A stretch of DNA of 64,000 bases. Source: Zopfochytrium polystomum (taxonomy: Eukaryota > Chytridiomycota > Chytridiomycetes > Chytridiales > Chytridiaceae). Positions 23,672 to 35,242 of this stretch are shown here, piece by piece. The position numbers and the translations under genes were made by a program. Under the pieces are notes generated by a model. It was given only the letters and a program-made list of their open reading frames with translations, was not told where the DNA came from and searched no databases. The stretch's first letter is position 1, and each line of letters starts with the position of its first letter. The DNA lies in contig JAIVFJ010000032.1 in assembly GCA_025765615.1 (NCBI GenBank), forward strand, positions 65,001-129,000. The letters are read 5' to 3'.

Positions 23672-23744
23672 CGAGCGTGCCAGGGGTCGAACCTGGAATC
23701 TCTTGATTCGTAGTCAAGCGCGGTAACCATTTTGCCACACGCCC
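23672..23744 (-). tRNA. tRNA-Arg (ACG)
   Basis: On the minus strand 73 nt fold as a complete cloverleaf: acceptor GGGCGTG/CACGCTC (one G.U), anticodon arm CTTGA-CTACGAA-TCAAG with anticodon ACG, T arm CCAGG-TTCGACC-CCTGG, discriminator G. It closely resembles other eukaryotic tRNA-Arg(ACG). No intron. Confidence 0.95.
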
Positions 23745-24742
<998 letters not shown>

Positions 24743-24926
24743 TGTTAGGCAGAACTGCCTGGTTAGCAGCAAGAGGCAAAAGACAGACCTGAACCTATAG
24801 TGACTGTCAGTTATCATTCTCATGATGCCCATGGGAGAGCAAGCCACCACCAATGCAGACCTGAGTGCTGGCTTGTGCTGTTGACAAATACTCCAAGTAT
24901 GTAGTGGAACAGAAACCTGGTGTTAT
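24743..24926 (+). repeat. LTR family 2, copy 4 (5' fragment)
   Basis: Starts TGTTAGG at 24743 and follows the other family copies (including CCCATGGGAGAGCAAGC and GTGGAACAGAAACC) until about 24926, where similarity stops. It lies in the opposite orientation to copies 1-3. Confidence 0.65.
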
Positions 24927-25481
24927 GAGATCCTCTACATCTCTGAAGGCTCATCCCATAGTCTAGTGGATATGTGGGGAAAGGACAAGTCATCAATGAT
25001 GGGGAGCTCCTGGTTCCAACGGCCAGTTCCTCGTGTTTGTGTTAATACTACTCTCTGTGTATGCAATGAAAGCACAGATATACCAATCAATAACTGTCAT
25101 GAGTCATTGCTGACTCATGAGGGCCATAACAGCCATGGACAAACATAGAGAGACAAGTCTCCACATGAATGAATCATGGGTGCCATAGGCATGAGATGAC
25201 AGGGTTAAGCCCTGGAGTGCCCATACAGGACAGAATGGTATCCGACATAACAACTTGATGTGGAAGATGAGACAGGCTTGTCTTGAAGAAAGGAGAACCT
25301 GATGATGAAGTTGCGCTCAAGAGAGGGGTGCAATGGCAGATTACTGTGTATTAACGAAGAAAGCTATATATATTGAGTTGGACCGCTGAAGTTCCCGACG
25401 TGTCAGCGGCAAAACGACCACCAGAGCAAGACAAAAAAAAAAAAAAAAACAAAAAAAAAACATCACCCAACACAAACAATC
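24927..25481. other. Flank of LTR fragment; promoter of dehydrogenase gene
   Basis: No gene is recognised. A-rich tracts at 25433-25460 precede the dehydrogenase start codon. Confidence 0.3.
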
Positions 25482-27645
25482 ATGGCTACAACCAACACCG
25501 CCACCACCGCGGTCGCCGCCACCACCGCGGTCGCCGCCGCCGCCGCTGATGCGCCTGAAGCGCTGCTCGCCCTAGCCCCCGCCGCTTTCGTCGACTTTCT
25601 GGTCGATCGCCTCGGCATCACGGCGTTCCACATTGTGCGCGCGGACATTGCTGCTGCTGCTGCTGCTACTGCTCGTGGTCCTGAGGAAGAGAATGGGGCA
25701 ACTGCGGTCGCCAGGCAAGGACAAAATACTCGCGCTGCCTTTTCTTTTGTTGGCTGTTTGCAAGCTCACCTTCAAGACCAATAAACGCAATTCTGTATTG
25801 CGAGAGCAGCCATCCTGCGTTGCAGCCGCTCGCGGACCATCTCGTGAAGCACGTGAGTACGGCAAGGCTGTTTCTCGGCGAACTGCTGCTCACAACCGAC
25901 GATAACCTGAAAAAATATTAAACCGCAAAAAGCCCGATTACGAGGGCCACGAAGCCATCCTTGTTCGTGTTGGGGCGGCGTCGCGCACCCTCCAAGCCGT
26001 CTTCTTGCACCGCACCCGCCGCGGCACCGCCTCCGGCGGCGTGCGAAACCATCCGTACCCATCTCTCGCCCTATTCCTCCGCGACGGCCTGCGTCTCGCG
26101 CGCGCCATGTCGCTCAAGTCGGCGCTCGCCGGCATCTGGTGGGGCGGCGGCAAGGCGCTGATCGCGCGGAACTCGGGGATCCGGCCGGGCTGGCACGACA
26201 GCGAGGGCGAGGCAGCGGCGGCGGCGAGGGTCGACGTGTACGAGGACTTTGGAGACTTGCTGTCCCTCCTGCGCGGCGCCTTCGTCGCGGCGCCCGATGT
26301 CGGGTCGGCGGTGGCCGATGTGGTGGTTTCAGCGAGGCGGTCGCGGCATGTTTCGTGCCTGCCCGAGGAGCGTGGCGGCTCGGGGTCCCCGGCGCCACCT
26401 ACCGCGAGGGGCGTGGTCGAGGCGCTGTGTGCGGCGCTTGCATTCTGCGGGATGAGCATGGAGCGGTGTTGTGTGGTCGTGCAAGGACGTGAGTAACTGT
26501 AACTTTTGCTTGCTGCCCGATCAACCACATCCAACCCATCCCCAATAGTCGGAAACGTCGGCCTCCCACTTGCACGCCGCCTCCTAGCCCTCGGCGCGCG
26601 CCGCGTCATTGGCACGGTCACCCGCCCCGCCCTGAAGGCTCAGCTCGAAGGCGAGTTCGCCGCGGCGGTTGCCGCAGGCCGCCTCGATTTACGCGTCGTC
26701 GCCGATCGCGCCGACGCGACCATACTCACCGACCCGGACGCCGACGCCGTCGTGCCGTGCGCCGCAGGAGGCGTGCTCCAGCCGGACGCGATTGAGAAAC
26801 TCAGGGCGAAGATCGTTTGTGGCGCTGCGAATAACCAGCTCATGGGTGAGAGGCACGACCGCGCATGGTTTGTTTCAGGGGAGAGAGGGAGATGGTCAAA
26901 GACCGAGACGTCCGCCCACCCCTCCAATCAAAAAAAAAAAAAAAAAAAAAAAAAAATCAAAAAAACCCCCCTAACAACATCAACAACCAACGCAAGACCC
27001 CGACCGCGACTCTCGCCTTCTGCGCGACCGCGGCATCGTGTACGTCCCCGACGTGAGTAGAGAGCGTTTGGAAAGAAGGCCTCCGACCCCCGGTTTTGCC
27101 CCTACTCACAATAATTTTTTACTTTCTCTCTCTCGGCGCGAATCTTGCAACCCAAAAAGTTTCTCTGCAACCGCATGGGCATTGTCAGCTGCGCCGACGA
27201 GTACGCCGGGACCGTCGACGACGACCCGCGCTTGGAGCGTCACCTTGGTAAAGTCTTGGTTGGTTGGTTGTTGTTTGCTCAAAATCTAACAATACACATA
27301 CACAAAATGCAGGCCGCGATTGGGATAATTCGATCTACAACCTGACCACCACCGTGCTGGAGCGTGCGCGCCGGACGGGCGAGACCACGCACGAGGTGTG
27401 TCCACTGACAATTTTTATTGTTTTTCCCTGCACCCCCTTTTTTTTGACCCAATCGGCACAAAAAAAAAAAAAAATTGCGAAAAATCAAGATCGCGATGCA
27501 GCTGGCGGCCAGCCGCGCCCACGACCTGCACCCCTTCCTTGGCCACCGCGGCGCGCAGATCGTGCGCTGCCTCGTCCAGAAAGACCGGCGCTGGCAGAAA
27601 GAGATCGCGCAGGGTCTTTCGCCGACGCCGTCCGCGCAGGTGTAA
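25482..27645 (+). CDS. Glu/Leu/Phe/Val-type amino-acid dehydrogenase
   Basis: NAD(P)-dependent oxidative deamination of an amino acid is expected. Clear exons: 25826-25852 (a 27-nt micro-exon), 25933-26488, 26549-26845, 26997-27052, 27160-27247, 27313-27395 and 27490-27645, all in phase (421 codons including stop). Exon 1 begins at ATG 25482; its donor is uncertain (25636 or later). N-terminal substrate domain: MSLKSALAGIWWGGGKALI carries the two lysines of the family (substrate binding and catalysis), and APDVGSAVADV the conserved Asp. Rossmann domain: VVVQGLGNVGLPLARRL is the dinucleotide-binding loop; CAAGGVLQPDAIEKLRAKIV, AANNQL and NRMGIVSCADE follow. Relatives that I know are mainly bacterial leucine/phenylalanine-type enzymes. 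Which amino acid is used cannot be told. Confidence 0.85.
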
Positions 27646-28407
27646 CGCCGTGGGGCTGTTCTGTGGGGCTGGGGAAGGAGGGGGCGGGAGTGATGGATAG
27701 GGGAGATGAGGCGGAAGGAGCGGCCGAAAAATGCCGTCACCGTCGCGTTCTCTCGTTTTTTTCTATGAAATGCCTGATTAAATCCACAACGCTGCGCGCT
27801 GCACTCGCTGACCGTCACCGTCCCGTTCCACTGGCAACCACTGCAACCGTGAGGATCTGTGCAAGTGATGGATATTGTTTATTATCTATGAGTAACAAGG
27901 TCAAATAGAGGTATCTCTCGCACAACCACCCGTCGTGGAAATATGTCTTCTATTTGGCTGTCCGAAGAATAGAAAAGAAATGTCCAGAAGAGGAAGGACA
28001 GCGCGAAGGTAGCAGACGCCCTTGCACGCGACCTCGCAAGCAGCAACAACAGCAGCAGCAGCAGCACGCAGCCGTCGCTGGTAACGCCAGTGCCGCCACC
28101 TTGGGCGTGGATGCGCTGGCCTCAGCTGCAGCTTCTGCCACACTCGCAACAGATCGGCTCGCGTCGACAGAGCCTGCAGCAGCAGTGACCACGACGGTGG
28201 CAACGGCGAGTGTAGCAGCGGCGACGGAGGCGACGGCGGCGAGTGCGGCGGCAGCAGCGGCGATGACAGCGAGTGTGGCAGCTACGGTGACGGCCGCGAC
28301 CATGAGGGCGTTTGTGATGACGGCGACGGTGATGGCCGCGACGACGAGGGCGGCAGTGGCGACGGCCACGACTACGAGGGCAAGCGACCACGAGAGGGCC
28401 AGGGTAA
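27646..28407. other. Low-complexity GC-rich region upstream of a possible small gene
   Basis: From about 28030 an AGC/GCG-rich stretch gives Gln- and Ala-rich readings in several frames. No ATG-initiated frame of clear coding character is found; it may be part of an upstream exon of the next entry. Confidence 0.3.
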
Positions 28408-28488
28408 CAAGCGCAGCGGCAACAAACACGACGGCGACAACAACCAGCGACAGCGGCAACAGAGCGAGCAAGCGACAACAGTGATGAG

Positions 28489-28813
28489 ATGGAATTCCTT
28501 CGTTCGCACATCACAGAGGCAATGCGGACCGCTGCTGCTCAGGCGATGGACCAGTTCAAACAAGAGAATATGCTCGTGGATGACCCTGCTGGTCCAACCA
28601 ACCTATGGGGCAGACAGGTACACAAGCGTAACTCTCAACAAGCGCACTCGAAGCGCTGGGACGGTACTATTGTACTTGCAGAAAGTAGTCTTTTTGACCA
28701 ACACAACACAACTTTAGGATTACGCGAATTTTGCATCCTCATTGGCACAACGATTCTTCAATTATTCTCCAACGAACGCGAGTTCTTCCTCGATGCCCAG
28801 CTATAAAAACTAA
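28489..28813 (+). CDS. Hypothetical protein, 3' part of a small gene
   Basis: From ATG 28489 a frame reads MEFLRSHITEAMRTAAAQAM and on to LWGRQ at 28617. A plausible intron (28618-28717, gtacac..tttag) joins in phase to an exon ending at 28813 (start DYANFASSLAQRF). The frame is open upstream to 28408, so the start is not certain. No domain is recognised. It could be spurious. Confidence 0.3.
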
Positions 28814-28869
28814 TACTCTCTACCTGTACGTTAATTATAAAATCGGCGAACGAGGAACACTCCTTCTCC
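28814..28869. other. Short spacer
   Basis: Spacer between the hypothetical gene and the copia scrap; nothing seen. Confidence 0.3.
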
Positions 28870-29190
28870 TACCTGAAAGCAGGAATCCTGCACGCGTCAG
28901 TGAGATCCGTTTGGCGACCCCATTACATTCGAGGGCACATAGAACGACCCTCTCAACATTGAGCAGTTCAAGTCAGCCGTTTCTGTCCTTCACCGTGCCT
29001 GAGGCAATGACAGTAGCTACCAAGAGCCCTGCGCGGCACGTCGCAGGCTGCCAGTTGGGTCACGAAGAGGATGTCAGCATTATGAAGGCGAGCCAAAGTT
29101 GTGGCGCTCTGGAAATCCATGTAGAACTGAGGACGTGCGGAACTTGACAAAGAAGGCGAAGAACAAGATGGGCGACTACGCTGCACAAGG
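28870..29190 (-). pseudogene. Copia RT/RNase H scrap
   Basis: On the minus strand, NADILFVTQLAACDVPRRAL resembles the copia segment T-R-P-D-I-x-F-A-V-S-x-L that precedes the RNase H, with frame changes on both sides. There are no LTRs nearby. The match is partial and the call tentative. Confidence 0.35.
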
Positions 29191-30858
29191 TGACAGTCCG
29201 CTCACTGTTTTTGAGCTGCTTCGCATTCGGAACGCTGTACTCAGCCGTGGAACTAGAGAAGACCTGCAGTTGTGGGTGATGATGTCTTGTGAGACTACAC
29301 CAAGGTCTCAGTGATAAAGTCTAGGATTTTATTCGCAAAAACAAGCGTACCTGTCATAAAACCGCAAGGATCGGGACCCCTATTATTGCTCCCGGTTCTT
29401 TAGTTTCCAAGGCGTTATCAAAGTGTATTTGCGGCTAACCCGTCTTTATTATTGGGTCTGCTTTTACTACTTTCGTCTTAACAGTTTCCGTTGCACCAGG
29501 GTTTCCTCAACATATTTTCTTTTTCGGTGACTAACGGAGACTGCCTGACTGCCGAGGGATGGGGTGCCTGACAGGCCGTACCCCAAGCCCGCCTAATTTA
29601 TTATTTATTTTTGGCACTTGTACATACATGCATAGGGTTGGGGGGGACTTAGAGCATTTGTGGTGGATGCTCCAAGTCAGGGGGGTTGACTTGTCAATTT
29701 TCTCTCTCTCTGTTTTTGGGCCATTTCTCTTTTTCCTTTTTTCTTCAATCTGATTTCTGTCCATTGGCACCAATACAGAGTCCCTTCAAATCCATCTGGC
29801 TCGCCAAGGTGAGGGTAGTGAGAGATGGTACACACCCGGGTGTGTACATGGTCCCTTCGTGGGGCTCCTCTTAAGGGGCCGTGGGTGGGGAATGCAGCTG
29901 GCCCCACCAGCGACTGTGTGACATTGCCGGCTCTGTGTTGGAGTGAGGATCCCTGGCGCTTGCCCGCCGCGATGACGGTGGTGGTGGTGGTGACGACGAC
30001 GGCGTCGTTGTCCCCAATCTTCCCGTCCCCGCGAGGGTGTTGGTGGCTGCGCCCGGTGCAGCCCCCGACACCTGAGAGTTCGATCTACAAGCGCCTGCCT
30101 CGGTCCTATTGCTGTGAGGGTGAGATGTGTGAGTACGAGTGCGATGCGATAAAGCCCGTTGGTCGAGTGATCGTGCGGACGCAGCCCGGCGGGGAGCGTG
30201 TACGATCGCAGGTGTTTCCGCGTGCGAGTTCTCTGCTGGCGACCTTCCGACCCCTACATAGTCGACTCCCTTCTCTCTCTCCCCCCTGTCGCTGGCGACG
30301 ACGAGGGCTCCCGCAGCACCGTCCGCGACGAGGGGCGCTAGGTCGCGCCCTGTCCGTCCCGTCGCTATTAACCGCTCCTGTTGTATTTGAGATTAGGTTC
30401 CTGAGATAAAAACCCCCGTTTCCCTCTTCTCTCTCTTTATTCTGCGGTTGTGTTGCGCCCTCGGGAGTGCCCTTCCGTTTCCCCTCGCATCGGCCCGCGG
30501 CCACGCGAGTAATCGGTGCTCCAGCACCGATCCTTCAGAGGATTGTCCCTCTGAATGTTCATTCTTTGTGTTTGAGACCCCTGTTAGACAGATCAGTAGG
30601 GATACTTCGTAGACTAGGCAAGTAGTAGGGTTGAAACACCCCCTAGACAACAGCCCAATAAAGTTAGTTTTAGCCTATTATTTGCTTTCCCTCACTCTAG
30701 GGCCCAGATCCCAGGGTCAAAGGAGTGAGTATAGTCTCACAGTCTCAATGAAGCTCTTTTTGCAATCGGACAAAATTCTTTGGCTTGCTTCCTGTGAGGA
30801 GGTTGGGTCCAGTAACCACTTTGTTTGGGATTGCAGTTCTGTCAGCAGTGATGGTGAG
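29191..30858. other. Gene-poor stretch with inverted repeats
   Basis: A 194-codon ATG frame (29825-30409) is rich in Pro/Arg and resembles nothing known. A perfect 20-bp palindrome lies at 29828-29847 and a 12-bp imperfect hairpin stem at 29646-29657/29667-29678. Confidence 0.3.
29828..29847. repeat. Perfect 20-bp palindrome
   Basis: GTACACACCCGGGTGTGTAC equals its own reverse complement. It could be a dimeric protein-binding site or part of a repeat end; its role is unknown. Confidence 0.7.
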
Positions 30859-31217
30859 TTGCTTTTGAGAGACCCCAACATTTGTAACAAATGCATCATT
30901 CTTTTGCATTGTGAAGAGGTGCGCTTGAAATTCTTGCAGTTAAAATCCGGGGCAAATGCGACGCAGCTCCTATAACACTGTTGCTTGCACGAGATGACAA
31001 ATTTCCAGAGCTGTGTCCAATCCGCGCACTTTTACACTATGTGCATGAGTGCAACATTCGGAAAGGATTTCTTTTTCCCCCCACAGCGCTTCTTAACTCT
31101 CTGATGGACGAGGGAGACGGATTTTGCCCAAAGGCAATGTATTATCTTGATTGCCACAAAGCGCTGAAGTCAATTTGTGAGCAAGTCATCGGCCGACATG
31201 CTAAGCTGTGCAAATGA
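30859..31217 (+). pseudogene. Tyrosine-recombinase fragment, Crypton-like
   Basis: Two frames joined by one shift near 30970 read LKFLQLKSGANAT, then LARDDKFPELCPIRALLHYV and RKGFLFP, and then YLDCHKALKSICEQVIGRH. The pattern of a small-residue strand, 'ELCPxRALLxYxxxxxIRxGFLFP' and a following helix is that of the catalytic half of Crypton or related YR transposases. The catalytic R-H-R-Y set cannot be completed and the reading frame is broken, so it is a relic. Confidence 0.5.
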
Positions 31218-32299
31218 TGGATATTGTTGCCCTTCTTCATCACTTGCATGTCTCTATACATTCCGAATGCACTCGCACTTCGCACTCCTTTCTCTCGCTC
31301 ACAGCTTTGCCTCTCAAGCCAAGCAGTGCAAGACACTTCCTTTCTGCCCCGCTTTGCTTCTGCACTTCCTTGCTGGGCATGGCTGAATCCTTGGAGAATC
31401 AGACTTGTCCGGATTTCCGCAACCACATCCAGTGTATCACAAAACCTGACAACGGCGGCTTGCACGCCCCATCGGTGCAAAGACGTATCAAATACATTAT
31501 TTATCAACATCAGCAATTCTTTTTTGGCTAGGAAAGATGATGGAACAAGAAAGGAACGAGCTTTCGAAGAGCGGTATCTCCACTCGTTCGAGAGAGTATT
31601 TACTCGCTGTTGAAAAACCATCTGCCAATGGACCTGGTGGGTGACCCATCCTAAAAATAGAGAAATACTAAGGAGGGTCGTCTAAATTAGGAAACTTGGT
31701 GTCTCATTACCTCACTTCCCTAAGCTTCGGTCGTCCACCTTTCGTTCAACTTCAACCTCAAACATGCCGCAGTCCCTGTGCCTAGTTGCAGCCACAAGCA
31801 GCGTATCTATTAGGGTCGGCGCTACGGGCAATGAGTATTGAGCCAGGTCGGTCCAGCGGACGCCGTGTATTGCGGTCTTTCCGCCCACGTTGCTGGTGTC
31901 TTTTCCGCTCACTTCCTGCACAGAAGAGGCAGCTTGTGATCCTGCTACTCCCACTCCTGTCGATGCTATATCTCTGGAATCTGATCCTCATCCACGAGAC
32001 GATAGCACCTTTTTTTTTCGCAACCAGCAGCCACTGGGCTGAGACAAGTCCTCAAAGTTTAAGAATCAGCTCAATTTCAGATGAATGGCGACGTCCGCGA
32101 CCGCTGAGCCTGCTGGATTCTCTTGCACAGTGGAAAGAAATGCGCTGATTGTCGGAGGCAGATTCTCTGTGTCGCTGTTCTGACGAAGCAAAGCACTGCC
32201 ATCATTTTTGCGTTTCGCTTTGGGGGTGGGTGAGTGAGGTCGTTGGAGAAGAAGAAGTACGGAAGGGCTTAAGCACAAACATGCAGAGAAGCGTTGGGA
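31218..32299. other. No recognisable gene
   Basis: Several overlapping short frames on both strands; none shows a known domain. It lies between the recombinase relic and the HNH-like fragment. Confidence 0.3.
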
Positions 32300-32584
32300 G
32301 GAAAAGCTCGTGCCGTGCTCGTTGTTCATCCTGTCGCAAATCATCTGCACGACGGCCTTCTGCGTGATGGTTCCCGCCGACAGCTTGTTGTACACGTCGT
32401 CCTCGACCTCGTCCTTCGCGCCGGCCACGCTCTGGCCCGTCGGCCGGAGCTGTGGCCACAGGTTCGTGTAGTTGTTCGACCCGCCAATGCCCAGCGGGAT
32501 CATGAGGTTGAACTCGACCATTGAGTCCTCGGAGGAATCGTGCCCGTAGTGCGCGGCCACTTGGTCGCCGTACCGAAAAAGCAA
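32300..32584 (-). pseudogene. HNH-nuclease-like protein fragment
   Basis: The minus-strand frame has LMIPLGIGGSNNYTNLWPQL and then a helix with AKDEVEDDVYNKLSAG. This follows the plan of small HNH-type proteins (D-H-L-I-P-L-x-x-G-G-S-N-D-x-x-N-L-W-P), but the D-H pair that binds metal is replaced by N-L. No ATG opens the frame; upstream lies a tRNA gene only 10 bases away. It is probably a truncated gene or the last exon of one. Confidence 0.4.
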
Positions 32585-32593
32585 AACTAAAAT

Positions 32594-32665
32594 TAGGAGC
32601 GGAACGTTTCGATCGTTCGACCTTTGGGTTATGAGCCCAACGTGCTTCCACTACACTAAGCTGCT
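32594..32665 (-). tRNA. Initiator tRNA-Met (CAT), acceptor stem imperfect
   Basis: 72 nt on the minus strand. Anticodon arm TTGGG-CTCATAA-CCCAA, D loop AGTGGAA, T arm GAACG-ATCGAAA-CGTTC: the A54 and A60 T loop, the AGTGGAA D loop and the A1-U72 pair are features of eukaryotic initiators. A TTTT stop signal follows at once. The acceptor stem AGCAGCT against CGCTCCT has mismatches at 3:70 (C.C) and 7:66 (U.C). It is either a functional gene with an irregular stem or a tRNA pseudogene. Confidence 0.8.
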
Positions 32666-32788
32666 GCCGTTGTTACAGAATTTACAAAAGGACCACAGAT
32701 GTGAAGCCCGTTTCGGTTCAGAGGAGGTCGAGGAGGTCCAGCGGCGCCCCACGGTCGCCTAGAGGCGTCAAGGTCGGGCCAAGCGTTG

Positions 32789-32829
<41 letters not shown>

Positions 32830-33479
32830 AACAACGAAACGAACGAAGGAAACCATTGCAATGTGAGCAACTTGTGTGGTGAGCCTTGTTCCCTGTATCC
32901 TACTAGACCGCGTTTCTTCAAGAGAGAGCCAGTTGATGGGCAAGCAGGAGAAGCGGAGAGTAGAAAGTAAAACGGAATGAGGTGGGTGTTCCAAAAAAAA
33001 AAAAGAAAAAAAAGAGAAAAAAAAAGGAAACAAAAAAAATTGCAGGAGCCCCTAGGCCTCGTGGCTGACAGGGGTAAATCATCAGCCGAAATGGGAGGGG
33101 TTGGGAGGGGGGATTGAGGGAGTGTTGAGGGTGAAGGAAAGGGTGGCTCAAAAAAAGTATGACGAAACGCTCCGCGACAGAACGATCGAATGGGGTGGAG
33201 GAGGCGCGAGCGATAGTTGCGCTGAAGCGTTACATACAAAAAACGGGGAGACGAGGTTCGAGAAGAAAGAGGGCCGCTGCTTGGCGGACGAAGCGCGGGA
33301 GGGCCCACGGCTGGCTACGTGCAAGACGAGGGCCCGCAGCGAGGAGTAAAGGAGAACCCCCGACACAGAAAAGAAACCAAAGACGAGGAGGAAGGAGCGG
33401 GGCAGCCAAATGCCTCGTAAAAGGCCAAAAAAAAAAAACACCGGAAACCCCTTCGATGGAGACTGAAAAAGAAGAAAAA
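32666..33479. other. Intergenic, poly-T and A-rich tracts
   Basis: A run of 38 T at 32791-32828 and A-rich runs at 32992-33040 and 33427-33440. No coding signal of known type. Confidence 0.5.
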
Positions 33480-35242
33480 TCACACCTTCACAGCGTCATC
33501 CTCGCCCTCGCGCGGCTTCCCCGCGACTTTGGGCACGTTCCTCAAGAACAGCGACGCCACGACCGCGACGCCTGCGTACGCCGTCGCGGCGTAGAAAGCC
33601 TGCTGCGCCTGGCCGGCGAACGTCGGGTGCGTGGCCTTTGACTTGTCGACGATCGCCGACATGGTCTGCTGCAGCACGGTGCCGCCGATGCGGTGAAAGT
33701 ACACGGGCACGTTCCCGACGATCGCGCGGTCCGCGACGCGCGCGAGGTCGGCCTGGGCGCAGTAGATCGAGTTTTGGTTCGCGAGGGCCGCGCCGGCGCC
33801 CGCGATGGCCATGTACACGGCGCCGGCAGCGTCCGAGGGGATCTCGTCGCCGATGACCGAGGCGAAGAGCGCGGCGCCGACGAGGAGGAGGACCGTGCCG
33901 GTGGAGACGACGTGGTTTGCGCGGACGACGCGGAGGAGGAGGACGGCGGGGACGGTGAAGAGGGCCCAGGCGAGGTTGTACGGGATGAAGTGAACCTCGG
34001 ACATGAGGAAGGTGGTGCGCTTGGTGAGTCGGTAGAGCATCGGCACGTACATCATGAAGGCCATCGAGGTGCCGCCGGTGAAGAAGTTGAGGACGCTGGA
34101 CGCTACCACCGAGCGGGACTTGAAGTGGAACGGTGGCATCATGGGGTTGGCGGCCCAGTACACTTCGTTCACGACAAAGAGGGCGATGAACACGACGGCG
34201 ACGACAAACATGGCAAGGGTCTGCGGTGCGCCCCAGCCCGCACCGGAGCCGAACGTGACGGCAAGCAGGACGGAGCCGCTGGCAACGAGGAGCGAGAACG
34301 CGCCGGCGACGTCCAGGCCGCCCAGCGTTTCGCGGACCGAAACAGTGGCGTCGCGGTTTTCGTTGTCGATGAGGAACAGCAGTGGGCCAATGAAGACCGA
34401 CATCGGGATCAGGATGATGAAGAGCCAGCGCCAGCTGGCGGCGTCCGTGAGCTGGATGGGATTGCTGGACGTCAGCTACGGGAGGAGCATAAAAAAAAAA
34501 AAAAATTGTTCAGGGCAAAGCTGTTTCTCATTACCGCTCCGCCGACGATGGGACCGCCAATCATTGCCAAAGCCATTCCGACGCCGAGGCCGTTGAGCGC
34601 CAACGGACGGTGCCTGTCAGGGACACGGTCTGATTGATTTGAAGTGTAAAAGATTCAGTGTTAAAAGTTTAGACAACGACGCCAGGGAGAAAACTGGCAA
34701 ATACCCCTCGCCCATGAGTCACATACCAGTGAAAATGACGACCGAAAGCGCGGAGAAGCCAGAGCTTCCGATGCCCATGACGCCGCGGAAGAAGCACAGG
34801 ACAGGCAGGGTCGGGGCGGCGGCGGAGCCGACCGTGCCGACGAGGAAAAACGCCAAGCTGGCCAGCAGGCAGCGGCGGTCGCCAAACGCCAGCGACAGCC
34901 TACTCCACAGCGGGTAGAAAGAGGTCGAAACGATAGCCAGAGCGTTCAGCGCCCACGTCACTTGCGAGTACGACGCGTTGAACGTCAGCTGCATCGCGGA
35001 AAGCGCGGCAAAGACGCCGTCAAAATTGACGATGAAGTAGGCCCACCAGGTGCTGTTTGGGGGTGGGGAGGGGGGGGGTGAGGAAAGAGTGTAAATGAGA
35101 GAAAGCGTTGAAGTGGACGCACAGTGGAGAGCGTCAGGGGAGTAGTAGCTTACCTGGCCACTAGCAGCCACAGGCTCCAGCCGCGGCGGACGATGGGCGA
35201 TTCCTCCATCGTGGAAGTCGAAGAGTGGGATGTCATAAACAT
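33480..35242 (-). CDS. MFS transporter, drug:H+ antiporter type
   Basis: Polytopic membrane exporter, 501 residues. Four exons on the minus strand: 35154-35242, 34727-35052, 34535-34629 and 33480-34475, joined in phase by gtaagc, gtatgt and gtaatg donors. The start is ATG 35242; a second in-frame ATG lies two codons on. Helices begin at WWAYFIVNFDGVFAAL. MALAMIGGPIVGGAL is the antiporter motif (motif C, GPxxGG). The usual motif A (GxxxDRxGRR) is reduced to LAFGDRRCLL. Substrate is unknown. It lies 1.8 kb from the dityrosine-type P450 and faces the same way, so a link with that cluster is possible but unproven. Confidence 0.8.

Noticed and set aside
27954..28484. 176-codon Ala/Gln-rich ORF
   Set aside because: It opens with TTG; the only nearby ATG is followed by a stop after a few codons. 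It looks like repeat translation.
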